DNA from: Chryseobacterium gleum
GTDB taxonomy: Bacteria > Bacteroidota > Bacteroidia > Flavobacteriales_F > PHOS-HE28
DNA length: 64,000 nt
NCBI GenBank assembly: GCA_945872795.1
Contig: CAMCAZ010000007.1
Coordinates: forward strand, 1 to 64,000
Direction: 5' to 3'
Each line of letters begins with the position of its first letter. Within the stretch, counting starts at the first letter, position 1. Below are positions 17,922 to 26,511 of this stretch, in pieces. A program made the position numbers and the translations under genes. Under the pieces are notes generated by a model. It did not search any database, was not told where the DNA came from, and worked only from the letters and a program-made list of their open reading frames with translations.

Positions 17922-18374
17922 TTAGCGCCGGATGATCACCCCTGTGCTGTCGTAGGTCACGCGCTTCAGTTCGTCGCCGCGCTCGTTGTAGAACACCCAC
18001 TCGCCGAAGTTCTTCCCGTGCAGGTAGCTGCCGACGTAGTAGGGCATGCCGTTGGGGTGGTTCACCTCGGTGGGGCCTTCCTCCACACCGTCCACGTAGG
18101 TGATGCGGCTGCGCAGGGTGTTGTCCTTGAAGTAGGAGGCCCAGGGTCCCACGCGGGTGCCGTTCTTCATCATGCCCTCCATGCGTCCGCCATCGTCCAG
18201 GGGGATGAGCTGCTGGCCGTTCGCTGCGGGGGCTGTGATCATGGCCGGGGGGCTGCTGCTGTCGGCCGCAGTGGTCGTCGGTGCGGCACCGGGCTTGGCC
18301 GCGGGGGTGCAGCCGGTGGCCAAGATCAGGGCCAGGGGTCCGATCAGCAAGGGAAGGGAAAGGGTGCGCGCCAT
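17922..18374 (-). CDS. Lipoprotein with MORN-type repeats
   Basis: A 150-residue lipoprotein. The signal sequence ends with the lipobox LATGC (Cys22). After a low-complexity Ala/Pro/Thr/Ser linker come repeats of the MORN/YwqK type: GRMEGMMKNGTRVGPWASYF, GVEEGPTEVNHPNG and GKNFGEWVFYNERGDELKRV. These repeats form beta-hairpins, often found in outer-membrane lipoproteins of Bacteroidota. No catalytic residues are evident. It follows the polyprenyl synthase gene by 9 bases on the same strand, so the two are probably co-transcribed. Confidence 0.8.
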   Translation of the reverse strand: MARTLSLPLLIGPLALILATGCTPAAKPGAAPTTTAADSSSPPAMITAPAANGQQLIPLDDGGRMEGMMKNGTRVGPWASYFKDNTLRSRITYVDGVEEGPTEVNHPNGMPYYVGSYLHGKNFGEWVFYNERGDELKRVTYDSTGVIIRR

Positions 18375-18383
18375 GGGTAGGGG

Positions 18384-19358
18384 CTATTTGGTACGTTCCA
18401 CGGTGAGCTGGACGAGACCTTCCAGACCGTCGCGGGCCTCGTTCCTGGGGAAGGTGTGCAGCACGGCGAGGGCTTCGTCCCGGTAGGCCAGCATGCGCTG
18501 GTGGGCGTGGGTGATGCCGCCGGCCTGCCGCACCATGTCGATGACCTTGGCCACGGCCTTGTCGTCCTCGTTCCGGTTCTTCACGGCGTTCACCATCCAG
18601 CGGCGGTCGGCGGCGCTCACGCGCTGCAGGGCGTGGATCAGTGGCAGGGTGAGCTTTTTCTCCTTGATGTCCAGCCCGCTGGGCTTGCCGATCTCCAGGC
18701 CGTTGCCGTAGTCGAAGAGGTCGTCCTTGATCTGGAAGGCGATGCCCGTAAGCTCACCGAAGCGGCGCATGCGGTCCACCTCCTCGGTGGGGCGCCCTGC
18801 GGCACTGGCACCGCTGGCGCAGCAGGCGGCGATGAGGCTGGCGGTCTTCTGGCGGATGATGGTGAAGTAGACCTCCTCGTCGAAATTGAGGCTGCGGCTC
18901 TTCTCCAGCTGCAGCAGTTCGCCCTCGCTCATCTCGCGCACGGCGTGGCTCATGATGCGCAGCAGCTCGAACTCGCCCTTGTCCACGGCCAGCAGCAGGC
19001 CGCGGCTCAGCAGGTAGTCGCCCACGAGCACGGCGATCTTGTTCTTCCAGAGCGCGTTGATGCTGAAGAAGCCCCGGCGCAGGGAGCTTCCGTCCACCAC
19101 GTCGTCATGCACCAGGGTGGCCGTGTGCAGCAGTTCGATGAGGCTGGCTGCGGTGAAGGCGCTTTCGGTGACGGGCCCGAAGAGGCGCGCACTGAGCAGG
19201 GTGAACATGGGCCGCATCTGCTTGCCCTTGCGCTTCACGATGTAGTGCATGATGCGGTCCAGCAGGGCGGCTTTGCTGCGCATGGCTTCGCGGAAGTGGG
19301 GCTCGAAGGCCAGCATCTCCGCGGCGATCGGCCGCTGGATCTCGTCTATGGACAGCAT
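18384..19358 (-). CDS. Polyprenyl diphosphate synthase
   Basis: A 324-residue trans-prenyltransferase that extends an allylic diphosphate with isopentenyl diphosphate units, probably to make the side chain of menaquinone. The first aspartate-rich motif is HDDVVDGSSLRRG and the second is QIKDDLFDYG; KGKQMRPMF is the usual basic motif that binds diphosphate. The length fits long-chain synthases (octaprenyl type), but product length cannot be read with certainty. I chose the ATG at 19358. Together with ispD, ispG and menB in the window it supplies the quinone and isoprenoid pathway. Confidence 0.93.
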   Translation of the reverse strand: MLSIDEIQRPIAAEMLAFEPHFREAMRSKAALLDRIMHYIVKRKGKQMRPMFTLLSARLFGPVTESAFTAASLIELLHTATLVHDDVVDGSSLRRGFFSINALWKNKIAVLVGDYLLSRGLLLAVDKGEFELLRIMSHAVREMSEGELLQLEKSRSLNFDEEVYFTIIRQKTASLIAACCASGASAAGRPTEEVDRMRRFGELTGIAFQIKDDLFDYGNGLEIGKPSGLDIKEKKLTLPLIHALQRVSAADRRWMVNAVKNRNEDDKAVAKVIDMVRQAGGITHAHQRMLAYRDEALAVLHTFPRNEARDGLEGLVQLTVERTK

Positions 19359-19446
19359 CGGGGGCGAAGTTCGGCATCCCAAGCGTGCCCCGCACGCAAC
19401 CCTGCCGCTCTTCGGTCGTCCTTTAGGCGGTGAGGCCCACGCCGCC

Positions 19447-19454
19447 TACCTTCG
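19447..19454 (+). promoter_or_regulatory. Possible -7 box very close to the gene at 19461
   Basis: TACCTTCG ends 6 bases before the ATG at 19461. If it is used, the transcript would start at or next to the ATG, giving a leaderless message. Confidence 0.35.
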
Positions 19455-19460
19455 CTCTGC

Positions 19461-20177
19461 ATGCGCCCCACCCGTACGGCCCCCCTCATCCTTGTTCTGG
19501 TCCTGGCCGGAGCCTTCCATGGAACAACCATGGCCCAGAACAGCAAGGCGCGCGTGCTGCTCTACAAGGAACGGCTGGCGGCACAGTTCGACACGGTGAA
19601 CTGCGTGAAGAACGTGTTCAAGATCAATCCGCTGCTGTTCTTCCGCGGCGAGATCCCCCTTTACTACGAACGCGCCATCTCGCCGAACGTGAGCCTGGAA
19701 TTGGGCGTGGGGGTGACCCTCCGCGATTACCTGGGCCTCTCCCTCAACAGCGATGATGCGGACGATTACGGGGCCGGCACGGAGATCATCCCCAACCTGA
19801 GCTACCACATCGCGGTGCGTTACTATTTCCTCGATGACCTGGAGCCTCAAGGTCTCTACCTCCAGCCCGGGCTGTCGCATCTGGTCTACGGAAAGAACAT
19901 CCTGGTGCAGGATGCGGACGGCACCTACGGCGAGGAGAAGTACCTGGACGAACGGGTGTACAACGATATCCGCCTGTTGCTGGGTTACCAGATGCTGAGC
20001 GCCAACAGCAACTGGCTCTTCGACCTGTACGGCGGGTTCGCCTACCGCATGCGCGATATGCAGGTGGTGACGGAGACCACCGACCCCGCCACGCGGCTTA
20101 CCACCTACGACACTGAGCAACAGAATGATGCCGTGCCGGCCGTGTTCCTGGGGGTGAAGGTGGGCCTAGGGTTCTGA
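19461..20177 (+). CDS. Outer-membrane beta-barrel protein, unknown function
   Basis: A 238-residue protein with a signal peptide ending near TTMAQ. The body has alternating hydrophobic and polar residues with many aromatic strand ends (IPLYYERAISPNVSLELGVG, YHIAVRYYFLDD, WLFDLYGGFAYRM) and closes with the barrel-type C-terminus LGVKVGLGF. It resembles the small DUF3575-like outer-membrane proteins of Bacteroidota. The role is unknown. It is divergent from the polyprenyl synthase gene and is transcribed alone. Confidence 0.75.
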   Translation: MRPTRTAPLILVLVLAGAFHGTTMAQNSKARVLLYKERLAAQFDTVNCVKNVFKINPLLFFRGEIPLYYERAISPNVSLELGVGVTLRDYLGLSLNSDDADDYGAGTEIIPNLSYHIAVRYYFLDDLEPQGLYLQPGLSHLVYGKNILVQDADGTYGEEKYLDERVYNDIRLLLGYQMLSANSNWLFDLYGGFAYRMRDMQVVTETTDPATRLTTYDTEQQNDAVPAVFLGVKVGLGF

Positions 20178-20262
20178 ACAGCCCTGTTCGTTCAAGGATG
20201 TTCGGTCGACCCCTTGGGCCCGGGGCCTCGAGCAACGCTACAGGTACCTTGGTGTCGACGCC

Positions 20263-21342
20263 TCAGGCTTTCATCACCCGCTCACCTTCCTTCAGGGCCG
20301 GCTCGTTCTTGTTGGCCAGCTGGCCGCAGGCGGCGTCGATGTCGCGGCCACGGCTGCGGCGGATGCGCGCCACGATGCCTTTGTTCTCCAGGTAGTGCAT
20401 GAAGGCCACGGCATCATCGCCCTCGGTGCGGCCGAACTCGCCACCGTCGATGGGGTTGTATTCGATGAGGTTCACCTTGGCATGCACGTCGCTGGCATAG
20501 CGCACCAGTTCCTGCGCATCGGCCAATGAATCGTTGAAGCCACGGAGCAGGATGTACTCGAAGGTGACCGGGCGTTTGGTGGTGCGGGTGTAATACCGCA
20601 GTGCGTCCTTCAGTTCGGTCAGCGTGTTCTGCTCGTTGATGGGCATGATGCGGTCGCGCTTGGCGTCGTTGGCCGCATGCAGGCTCAGGGCCAGGTTGAA
20701 CTTGGCACCATCGTCGGCCAGCTTGCGGATCATCTTGGCGATGCCGGCCGTGCTCACCGTGAGGCGACGGGCGGCCATCGCCAGGCCATCATGTGCTGTG
20801 ATCCGCTCGGCACTGCGCATGGTGTTCGCGTAGTTCAGCAGGGGTTCGCCCATACCCATGTACACGATGTTGCTGAGGCTTTGTTTGTAGTAGTGCTGCG
20901 CGATGGCATCGATGAGCACCACCTGGTCCACGATCTCGCCGGCGCTGAGGTTGCGGATGCGCTTGAGCTTACCCGTGGCGCAGAAGCTGCACGAGAGGCT
21001 GCACCCGATCTGGCTGCTGATGCATGCGGTGAGCCGCGTGGGCGTGGGGATCAGCACGCCCTCCACGACGTGGCCGTCGAAGGTGCGGAAGGCGCACTTC
21101 ACCGTGCCGTCCTCGCTGCGCTGTTCCTCGGCCAGGACCAGGGGCTGCAGCACCGATCGCTCCGCCAATGCGGTACGGAAGGCCTTCGGCAGGTCGCTCA
21201 TGTCCTCCCAGCTCCGGGCCTTCTTCTTCCACAGCCATTCCCACAGCTGTTTGGCGCGGTAGGGCTTCTCGCCGAGTTCCGTAACAAGGGCTTTGACCTC
21301 GTCCAGGGAGAGGTCGCGGATATCGGGTAGGGATGCGCTCAT
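20263..21342 (-). CDS. rlmN: Dual-specificity RNA methyltransferase RlmN
   Basis: A 359-residue radical SAM enzyme that methylates C2 of A2503 in 23S rRNA and of A37 in certain tRNAs. The cluster motif is GCSLSCSFCATG (CxxxCxxC), the substrate region contains MGMGEPLLNY, and SLHAAND and RPVTFEYILLRGFND are characteristic of RlmN. The start ATG at 21342 overlaps the stop of the upstream toxin gene in an ATGA arrangement, so translation is coupled to the toxin-antitoxin pair, an uncommon neighbourhood for rlmN. Confidence 0.96.
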   Translation of the reverse strand: MSASLPDIRDLSLDEVKALVTELGEKPYRAKQLWEWLWKKKARSWEDMSDLPKAFRTALAERSVLQPLVLAEEQRSEDGTVKCAFRTFDGHVVEGVLIPTPTRLTACISSQIGCSLSCSFCATGKLKRIRNLSAGEIVDQVVLIDAIAQHYYKQSLSNIVYMGMGEPLLNYANTMRSAERITAHDGLAMAARRLTVSTAGIAKMIRKLADDGAKFNLALSLHAANDAKRDRIMPINEQNTLTELKDALRYYTRTTKRPVTFEYILLRGFNDSLADAQELVRYASDVHAKVNLIEYNPIDGGEFGRTEGDDAVAFMHYLENKGIVARIRRSRGRDIDAACGQLANKNEPALKEGERVMKA

Positions 21343-21596
21343 TTATAGGCGTCTTTTCTGTCAACTACCCGTTCTACAACGACCAGTTTCACCCGGTCAC
21401 TTACTTCGTAAACGATCCGGTAAACACCGACCCTGATCCGGAACAGGCCTTGGTACCCACTTAGTTTCTTGCATCCCGTGGGCCTGGGCTCTTCTTTAAG
21501 CCCACGTATTACGCGTACGATGGAGGCGTGGTAGGGCTCTGGAACCCTGCGGAGTTCTCGTGCCGCCGTTCTCGTCAATTCAACCGTATAGCTCAC
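21339..21596 (-). CDS. RelE/ParE-family toxin
   Basis: An 85-residue basic protein of the RelE/ParE superfamily: YTVELTRTAARELRRVPEP at the start, then GCKKLSGYQGLFRIRVGVYRIVYEV, which is the classic RelE core with the R...Y-R-I-V-Y strand. RelE toxins cut mRNA in the ribosome. The start is GTG at 21596, overlapping the antitoxin stop as GTGA. Its own TGA overlaps the rlmN ATG. Length is normal and no residue is obviously missing, so it is probably active. Whether it is RelE- or ParE-like in target is not settled by the sequence. Confidence 0.88.
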   Translation of the reverse strand: MSYTVELTRTAARELRRVPEPYHASIVRVIRGLKEEPRPTGCKKLSGYQGLFRIRVGVYRIVYEVSDRVKLVVVERVVDRKDAYK

Positions 21597-21787
21597 TTTT
21601 TCTTGGTGCGCTTGGCGGATCTGAGATAGGCGTCCAAGGTTATGGTGGGCTCGTTCCTGCGACTTTCGGCGACAAGGACATCCACCAGGTCCTCCAAGCC
21701 TTCAGGATCCTTGCGGATCGCCTCGAGGTCGATCTGAACGATACGTTTCTTCTTGCGCTCGTCGAACAAGATGCTTACTCCCTTCAT
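21593..21787 (-). CDS. Antitoxin partner of the RelE-like toxin
   Basis: A 64-residue protein starting MKGVSILFDERKKKRIVQID and ending LRSAKRTKKK. The order antitoxin then toxin, a GTGA overlap, and the small charged product all fit a RelB-type antitoxin, although the sequence is not a textbook RelB or Phd. A helical middle part (GLEDLVDVLVAESRRNEP) could clasp the toxin. The ATG at 21787 is preferred over an upstream in-frame start at 21811. It should neutralise the toxin and may repress its own promoter. Confidence 0.75.
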   Translation of the reverse strand: MKGVSILFDERKKKRIVQIDLEAIRKDPEGLEDLVDVLVAESRRNEPTITLDAYLRSAKRTKKK

Positions 21788-21833
21788 GGCTGATCGTCGC
21801 TTAGACCGCAAAGCTACGACCTGTGTGAAGTGC

Positions 21834-22496
21834 TCACCCCAACACCGCCTCCGCCACCTTCAAGTCAAACGGCGTGGTCACCTTGATGTTCTGCTCCTCT
21901 CCCTCCACCAGGTGAACGGCCACGCCCAGGCGTTCCACCAGCGTGGCCTCGTCGGTGAAGGCTGGGTCGTAGGGCAGCTCGAAAGCGCGTCGCAAAAGGG
22001 GTACACGGAAGCATTGCGGGGTCTGCACGGCACGCAGGCGGGAGCGGTCCAGGGGCTGGCTTCCTTCGTCCGTGAGTTCACGCACCGATGAGCTGATCGG
22101 CACCACGGGGATGGCCGCGCCATGCGCCTCGGCGGCCGTGAAACAGCGTGTGATCAGGTCGGCGCTGAGCAGTGGACGCACACCGTCGTGAACGGCCACC
22201 AGCCCATCATGCGTCACACAGGCCAGGCCATTCCGGACACTGTGGAAACGTTCCTCACCGCCTGCCACCACCTGATGCGGAACATCGAAATGGAAGTTGA
22301 TGCAGAGCGCGCCCCAGACGGGGATCTGGTCCCCAGGAAGCACCAGCACGATGGGCATCGCCGGATCGAAGCGCTGGAAGGCCTCGATGGTCCAGCACAG
22401 TAGCGGCCGACCCTTGAGCAGCAGGAACTGCTTGGGCACAGCGGCTCCCATGCGCTTGCCGGAACCGCCGGCCACAATGATGGTGCTGCGTTGCAT
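21834..22496 (-). CDS. ispD: 2-C-methyl-D-erythritol 4-phosphate cytidylyltransferase
   Basis: A 220-residue enzyme of the MEP isoprenoid pathway that makes CDP-methylerythritol. The nucleotide-binding signature IIVAGGSGKRMGAAVPKQFL is at the N-terminus; VAVHDGVRPLLS, LRAVQTPQCFR and FTDEATLVERLG are conserved IspD blocks. Length is normal. The ATG at 22496 is chosen; a longer frame to 22538 adds a leader without similarity. A palindromic element lies just upstream (22532-22575). Confidence 0.95.
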   Translation of the reverse strand: MQRSTIIVAGGSGKRMGAAVPKQFLLLKGRPLLCWTIEAFQRFDPAMPIVLVLPGDQIPVWGALCINFHFDVPHQVVAGGEERFHSVRNGLACVTHDGLVAVHDGVRPLLSADLITRCFTAAEAHGAAIPVVPISSSVRELTDEGSQPLDRSRLRAVQTPQCFRVPLLRRAFELPYDPAFTDEATLVERLGVAVHLVEGEEQNIKVTTPFDLKVAEAVLG

Positions 22497-22531
22497 GGGA
22501 TAAAGGTCGGTCTTGCAGATGACCACGTCAT

Positions 22532-22575
22532 ACAACACATTGGTCGACCCACTGGGTCGACGCTACACGTGTTGT
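22532..22575. repeat. Nested palindrome, GTCGACCC repeat family, copy 1
   Basis: The inner stem GTCGACCC / GGGTCGAC (22543-22550 and 22554-22561) has a 3-base loop ACT and is followed by GCTAC. An outer stem ACAACAC / GTGTTGT (22532-22538 and 22569-22575) brackets it. It lies between queA and ispD on the minus strand and could end or attenuate the queA transcript. Related copies are at 29034 and 48673. Confidence 0.7.
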
Positions 22576-22587
22576 CGCCAACGATGC

Positions 22588-23637
22588 TCAGATGATCAGC
22601 ATCGCATCCCCGTAGCTGAAGAAGCGGTACTTCTCCTTGATGGCCACCTTGTAGGCCTCCCACACATGGTCGTAGCCGCCGAAGGCGGCCACCTGCATCA
22701 GCAGGGTGCTCTCCGGCATGTGGAAGTTGGTGATCATGCTGTCGGCGATGCTGAAGTCGTAGGGCGGGAACATGAACTTGTTCGTCCACCCGTTGTACGG
22801 CTTCATGTGGTTCTCCGTGCTCACGCTGCTTTCGATGGCCCGCATGGTGGTGGTGCCCACGCAGCACACGCGCTTCTTGGCGTCCTTGGCGGTGTTCACG
22901 ATGTCGCAGGCCTCCTTGGTGATGATCACCTGCTCGCTGTCCATCTTGTGTTTCGTCAGGTCCTCCACCTCCACGGGGCGGAAGCTGCCCAGGCCAATGT
23001 GCAGGGTCACTTCGGAGAAGTGGATGCCCTTGAGCTCCATGCGCTTCATCAGTTCGCGGCTGAAGTGCAGGCCGGCGGTGGGGGCGGCCACTGCGCCTTC
23101 CTCCTTGGCATAGATGGTCTGGTAGCGCTCGGCGTCGCTGGGCTCTGTCTCGCGCTTGATGTAGCGCGGCAGTGGCGTCTCACCCATCTCGGTGATGGCG
23201 GCCTTGAACTCTTCGTAGGTGCCGTCGAACAGGAAACGCAGGGTGCGCCCACGGCTGGTGGTGTTGTCGATCACCTCGGCCACCAGCTCGTCGTCCTTGC
23301 CGAAGTAGAGCTTGTTGCCGATCCGGATCTTGCGGGCGGGGTCCACGATGACGTCCCACAGCAGGCTGTCGCGGTTGAGCTCGCGCAGCATGAACACCTC
23401 GATCTTGGCGCCTGTCTTTTCCTTGTTGCCCCACATGCGCGCAGGGAACACACGGGTGTTGTTCAGGATGAAGGTGTCCCCGTCGTCGAAATAATCCAGG
23501 ACGTTCTTGAACTTTTTGTGTTCGATCTTGCCCGTCTTCTTGTGCAGCACCATCAGTTTGCTGCCATCGCGGTCCTTGGTGGGATAGAGGGCGATGAGCT
23601 CCTTCGGGAGGTCGAATTTGAACGAGGTCAGTTTCAT
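22588..23637 (-). CDS. queA: tRNA preQ1 S-adenosylmethionine ribosyltransferase-isomerase
   Basis: A 349-residue enzyme that converts preQ1 in tRNA to epoxyqueuosine, using the ribosyl part of S-adenosylmethionine. Characteristic stretches are [66 protein letters not shown] and [19 protein letters not shown]. The ATG at 23637 is chosen over one three codons upstream. It is separated from truB by 137 bases that may hold a promoter, but the order ftsX-DUF3098-uppP-truB-queA is the usual one in Bacteroidota. Confidence 0.97.
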   Translation of the reverse strand: MKLTSFKFDLPKELIALYPTKDRDGSKLMVLHKKTGKIEHKKFKNVLDYFDDGDTFILNNTRVFPARMWGNKEKTGAKIEVFMLRELNRDSLLWDVIVDPARKIRIGNKLYFGKDDELVAEVIDNTTSRGRTLRFLFDGTYEEFKAAITEMGETPLPRYIKRETEPSDAERYQTIYAKEEGAVAAPTAGLHFSRELMKRMELKGIHFSEVTLHIGLGSFRPVEVEDLTKHKMDSEQVIITKEACDIVNTAKDAKKRVCCVGTTTMRAIESSVSTENHMKPYNGWTNKFMFPPYDFSIADSMITNFHMPESTLLMQVAAFGGYDHVWEAYKVAIKEKYRFFSYGDAMLII

Positions 23638-23774
23638 GGAAAGCAAGGGGGCTTACGGGCTCCGTCCGTATAAATGGGCGCCGAAGATAGTATGATCATG
23701 AAGCGAAGGTCAACGCCGCGTCAACGACGGGTAAGGCGGCTTTTTGCGTCGACGGAAAACAGCCGTTCGTCAGT

Positions 23775-24518
23775 CTATTCCAGCGCTCGGTCGGGAAGTG
23801 GCGCGATGAGCTGCGCCCAGGCCAAGGGGCTGTCCGCGTCCTTCACGTGGTAGGGACCGATCGCCGTGCGCCGCAAGGCACTGAGGTGCGCCCCGCAGCC
23901 GAGCAGCTCGCCGATGTCGTTGGCCAGGGAACGGATGTAGGTGCCCTTGCTCACATCCACCTCGAAGTCGATGTCGGCACCGCGCACCGCTGTCACTTCC
24001 AGCCTGGAGATGAGCACCCGCAAGGGCGGCATGTCCACCAGGTGCGCACGGTCCTCATCGCGGGCCAGCCAGTAGGCGCGTTCGCCCTCGAAGCGTTTGG
24101 CGGAGTAGATCGGCGGGCGCTGCATTACCTCGCCATGGAACTGCCCGAAGGCTGCGCGGATGGCGGCTTCGTTCAGATGCTCCCATGGCCCGACGGGCAC
24201 CGGCGTGGTCTCCAGGTCGTAACTGGGGGTGATGGAGCCCAGCGTGATGGTGCCTGTGTAGGTCTTCTCCAGGCCGGTGATCATGGGCAGCTGCTTGGTG
24301 AAGGGGCCGTAGGCCATGATCAGCAGTCCGCTTGCCAGGGGGTCCAGGGTGCCCGCATGGCCCACTTTGAAGTTGCGGCGCCGCACGATGCTGCGCATGG
24401 CCCCCCGTATCTTCTTCACCGCATCGAAACTGGTCCAGGCCAGGGGCTTGTCCACCAGGATCAGGCCCCCTTCATCGGGCCGGAATTCGTGGTGCGACGT
24501 GCTGTAGGAGGGTTCCAC
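23775..24518 (-). CDS. truB: tRNA pseudouridine(55) synthase
   Basis: A 247-residue enzyme that makes the universal pseudouridine 55 of tRNA. The catalytic motif is GHAGTLDPLASGLL with the nucleophilic aspartate; EKTYTGTITLG, QRPPIYSAKRFEGERAYWLA and DVSKGTYIRSLANDIG are conserved blocks. No ATG precedes the conserved region; the GTG at 24518 (giving MEPSYSTSHHEF...) starts 5 bases after the uppP stop and is the most sensible start. The open frame continuing further upstream reads through uppP in another frame and is not real. Confidence 0.93.
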   Translation of the reverse strand: MEPSYSTSHHEFRPDEGGLILVDKPLAWTSFDAVKKIRGAMRSIVRRRNFKVGHAGTLDPLASGLLIMAYGPFTKQLPMITGLEKTYTGTITLGSITPSYDLETTPVPVGPWEHLNEAAIRAAFGQFHGEVMQRPPIYSAKRFEGERAYWLARDEDRAHLVDMPPLRVLISRLEVTAVRGADIDFEVDVSKGTYIRSLANDIGELLGCGAHLSALRRTAIGPYHVKDADSPLAWAQLIAPLPDRALE

Positions 24519-24523
24519 GGCGT

Positions 24524-25318
24524 CTACATCATCTGCATGGGCACATCCAGCAGGTAGAGCAGGATGATGATCCCGCCCACCACGATGCGGTACCAGCCGA
24601 AGGCCCGGAAGCCGTGTTTGCTGAGGAAGGCGATGAAGGTGCGGATGGCGATGATGGCCACCACGAAGGCGACGACATTTCCCACGGCGAAGAGCTGCAG
24701 GTGCTCGCTGGTGAACGCGCCCCCATCCTTCACGTAGTCGTAGATGCTCTTCACCGTGGCGCCGAACATGGTGGGCACGGCCAGGAAGAAGCTGAACTCC
24801 GCGGCATGCTGGCGGGTGAGGCCCTGCGTCATGCCGCCGATGATGGTGGCCGCCGAACGCGAAACACCGGGCACCATGGCCAGGCACTGCCACAGGCCGA
24901 TGGTGAAGGCCTGGCGGAAGGAGATGGGCTGCGGACCGGTCCCCGTTCCACCCGGGGCCCAGCGGTCGATGAACAGGAACACGATGCCGCCGAGGAAGAG
25001 CATCACGCCCACCACCAGCACGTTCTCCAGCAGCATGTCCACGGTGTCCTTGAAGAGCAGGCCCGCCGCCACCGCCGGCAGGAAGGCCACGAAGAGCGTG
25101 GTGTAGAAGTCGAAGCGCTGGAAGAAGCGTTTCCAGTACAGGGCGATGACCGAGAGGATGGCGCCGAACTGGATGGCCACCGTGAAGAGCTTCACGAACT
25201 CGTCCTGCTGGATCCCCATGATGGTGGACCCGATGATCATGTGGCCCGTGCTGGAGACGGGCAGGTACTCCGTGATGCCCTCGATGATGGCGAGGATGAT
25301 CGCCTGGACCAGCGTCAT
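24524..25318 (-). CDS. uppP: Undecaprenyl-diphosphatase
   Basis: A 264-residue inner-membrane phosphatase (BacA family) that recycles undecaprenyl diphosphate for peptidoglycan and surface polysaccharide synthesis. The motifs are EGITEYLPVSSTGHMII and PGVSRSAATIIGGM, with conserved glutamate, serine, histidine and arginine. About seven or eight membrane helices are predicted. The ATG at 25318 overlaps the DUF3098 stop (ATGA), so translation is coupled. Confidence 0.97.
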   Translation of the reverse strand: MTLVQAIILAIIEGITEYLPVSSTGHMIIGSTIMGIQQDEFVKLFTVAIQFGAILSVIALYWKRFFQRFDFYTTLFVAFLPAVAAGLLFKDTVDMLLENVLVVGVMLFLGGIVFLFIDRWAPGGTGTGPQPISFRQAFTIGLWQCLAMVPGVSRSAATIIGGMTQGLTRQHAAEFSFFLAVPTMFGATVKSIYDYVKDGGAFTSEHLQLFAVGNVVAFVVAIIAIRTFIAFLSKHGFRAFGWYRIVVGGIIILLYLLDVPMQMM

Positions 25319-25572
25319 TGCCCCGCCCCGTTGCCTTTGTCCTTCTTCAGGATGGCATAGACCACGAAGAGGTAGCCGATCAGCGCCACGATGGGGGCCA
25401 CGGTGATGCGGAGCGGACTGAAGATGGCGCTCTCATCGAAGGCGTTGGGGTCGCCGTTGCCGCCGCCCGCCATCAGCAGGAAACCCAGTACCACCACGCC
25501 CAGCCCGATGAGCAGGAGCTTGTAATTGGTGCCGGTGAACGGCATGTCGTTGAAGTGGTTCTGCTTGGCCAT
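25315..25572 (-). CDS. DUF3098 membrane protein
   Basis: An 85-residue protein with two membrane helices (LLLIGLGVVVLGFLLMAGG and APIVALIGYLFVVYAIL) and a charged tail. The N-terminus (MPFTGTNYKLLLIGLGVV) and location between ftsX and uppP are diagnostic for DUF3098, which is confined to Bacteroidota. It overlaps both neighbours by ATGA junctions. Function is unknown; the persistent linkage to FtsX and UppP suggests envelope or division work. Confidence 0.9.
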   Translation of the reverse strand: MAKQNHFNDMPFTGTNYKLLLIGLGVVVLGFLLMAGGGNGDPNAFDESAIFSPLRITVAPIVALIGYLFVVYAILKKDKGNGAGQ

Positions 25573-26447
25573 CAGCTCCAGTGTAGGTCCTCTGAGTTCA
25601 TGCGAAGGTAGCGGCCCACGGCGAACCAGGTGGAGGCCAGGGATATCAACAGGCCCAGCACCAGCACCCCGGCGAAGAGGATGGCCAGCGTGGTGACGTC
25701 CGTGAAGGCCAGCAGGTCGGGCATGTAACGTTGTGCCAGTTGCAGCAGTCCCACCAACAGACCGATGGCGAGCACCGCGCCGAGGATGCCCTGCCACAGG
25801 CTCTGCCCCAGGAAGGGCCGCTTGATGAACCACTGCGTGGCGCCCACCAGGTGCATGGTGCGGATCAGGAAGCGTTTGCTGTAAATGGCCAGGCGGATGG
25901 TGTTGTTGATCAACGCGATGGCGATGATCAGCAGCAGCGCGGTGAAGCCCAGCACAATGAGCGTGAGCTTGCCCATGTTCGCATCGATGTTCTCCACCAC
26001 GGCGGCGTTGTAAGCCACCTCCTCCACCCGCCGGTCCTGCTTCAGGTGGTCCACGATCCACTTCAGGCTGTCGGGCTGTGCGTAGCGCGCGTCGAGGTTC
26101 AGTTCCACCGAAGGCAGCAGCGGGTTGCTGCCCAGCACGCCCAGGAAGTCCTCGCCGAGGTCCTTCTTCAGCAGCTCCGCGGCCTCGTCCGCCGTCACAT
26201 AGCGCGTCTCCTTGGTGAAGGTCTCGTTGTCCAGCTCCTTGCGGAACTGCATCAGGTCCACCTCCTTCAGGTCGCGCTTCAGGAAAAGCTCCACCCGCAC
26301 GTTCTCGCGGAAGTAGCGCTCCAAGGCCTGGGCGTTCAGCACCAGAAAGCCCAGCACACCCAGCATGAAGAGCACCAGCGCGATACCGATCACCGTGCTG
26401 ACGCTGGCCGTGCGCGTTCGTCCTTTGTAATGGCGGTCCACTCCCAT
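25572..26447 (-). CDS. ftsX: FtsX-family cell-division permease
   Basis: A 291-residue membrane protein with the FtsX design: one helix near the N-terminus (VIGIALVLFMLGVLGFLV), an extracytoplasmic domain (residues about 45-165 with VELFLKRDLKE and FLGVLGSNPLLPSVEL), then three helices. FtsX works with the ATPase FtsE to activate septal peptidoglycan hydrolases. FtsE is not beside it, which is normal in this phylum. The ATG at 26447 is preferred to a TTG three codons upstream. A palindromic divergent promoter region lies in front of it. Confidence 0.9.
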   Translation of the reverse strand: MGVDRHYKGRTRTASVSTVIGIALVLFMLGVLGFLVLNAQALERYFRENVRVELFLKRDLKEVDLMQFRKELDNETFTKETRYVTADEAAELLKKDLGEDFLGVLGSNPLLPSVELNLDARYAQPDSLKWIVDHLKQDRRVEEVAYNAAVVENIDANMGKLTLIVLGFTALLLIIAIALINNTIRLAIYSKRFLIRTMHLVGATQWFIKRPFLGQSLWQGILGAVLAIGLLVGLLQLAQRYMPDLLAFTDVTTLAILFAGVLVLGLLISLASTWFAVGRYLRMNSEDLHWS

Positions 26448-26451
26448 GGCA

Positions 26452-26494
26452 GGCAAATGTAGGGGCGAGCCATGGCTCGCCCTCTACATTTGCC
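26452..26494. promoter_or_regulatory. Palindromic divergent promoter between ftsX and leuS
   Basis: An inverted repeat of 20 bases with a single-base bulge has arms at 26452-26471 and 26474-26494 and a 2-base centre (core CGAGCCATGGCTCG). Each outer end carries TACATTTG, a match to the -7 box TAnnTTTG: on the plus strand at 26485-26492, 19 bases before leuS, and on the minus strand at 26461-26454, 6 bases before ftsX. The symmetry suggests a shared operator or back-to-back promoters. Confidence 0.65.
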
Positions 26495-26511
26495 GACCGT
26501 AGACGAACACC

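Noticed and set aside
23775-24893. A longer truB reading frame of 372 codons
   Set aside because: The extra N-terminal part is an out-of-frame reading of uppP; GTG at 24518 gives a normal TruB length.
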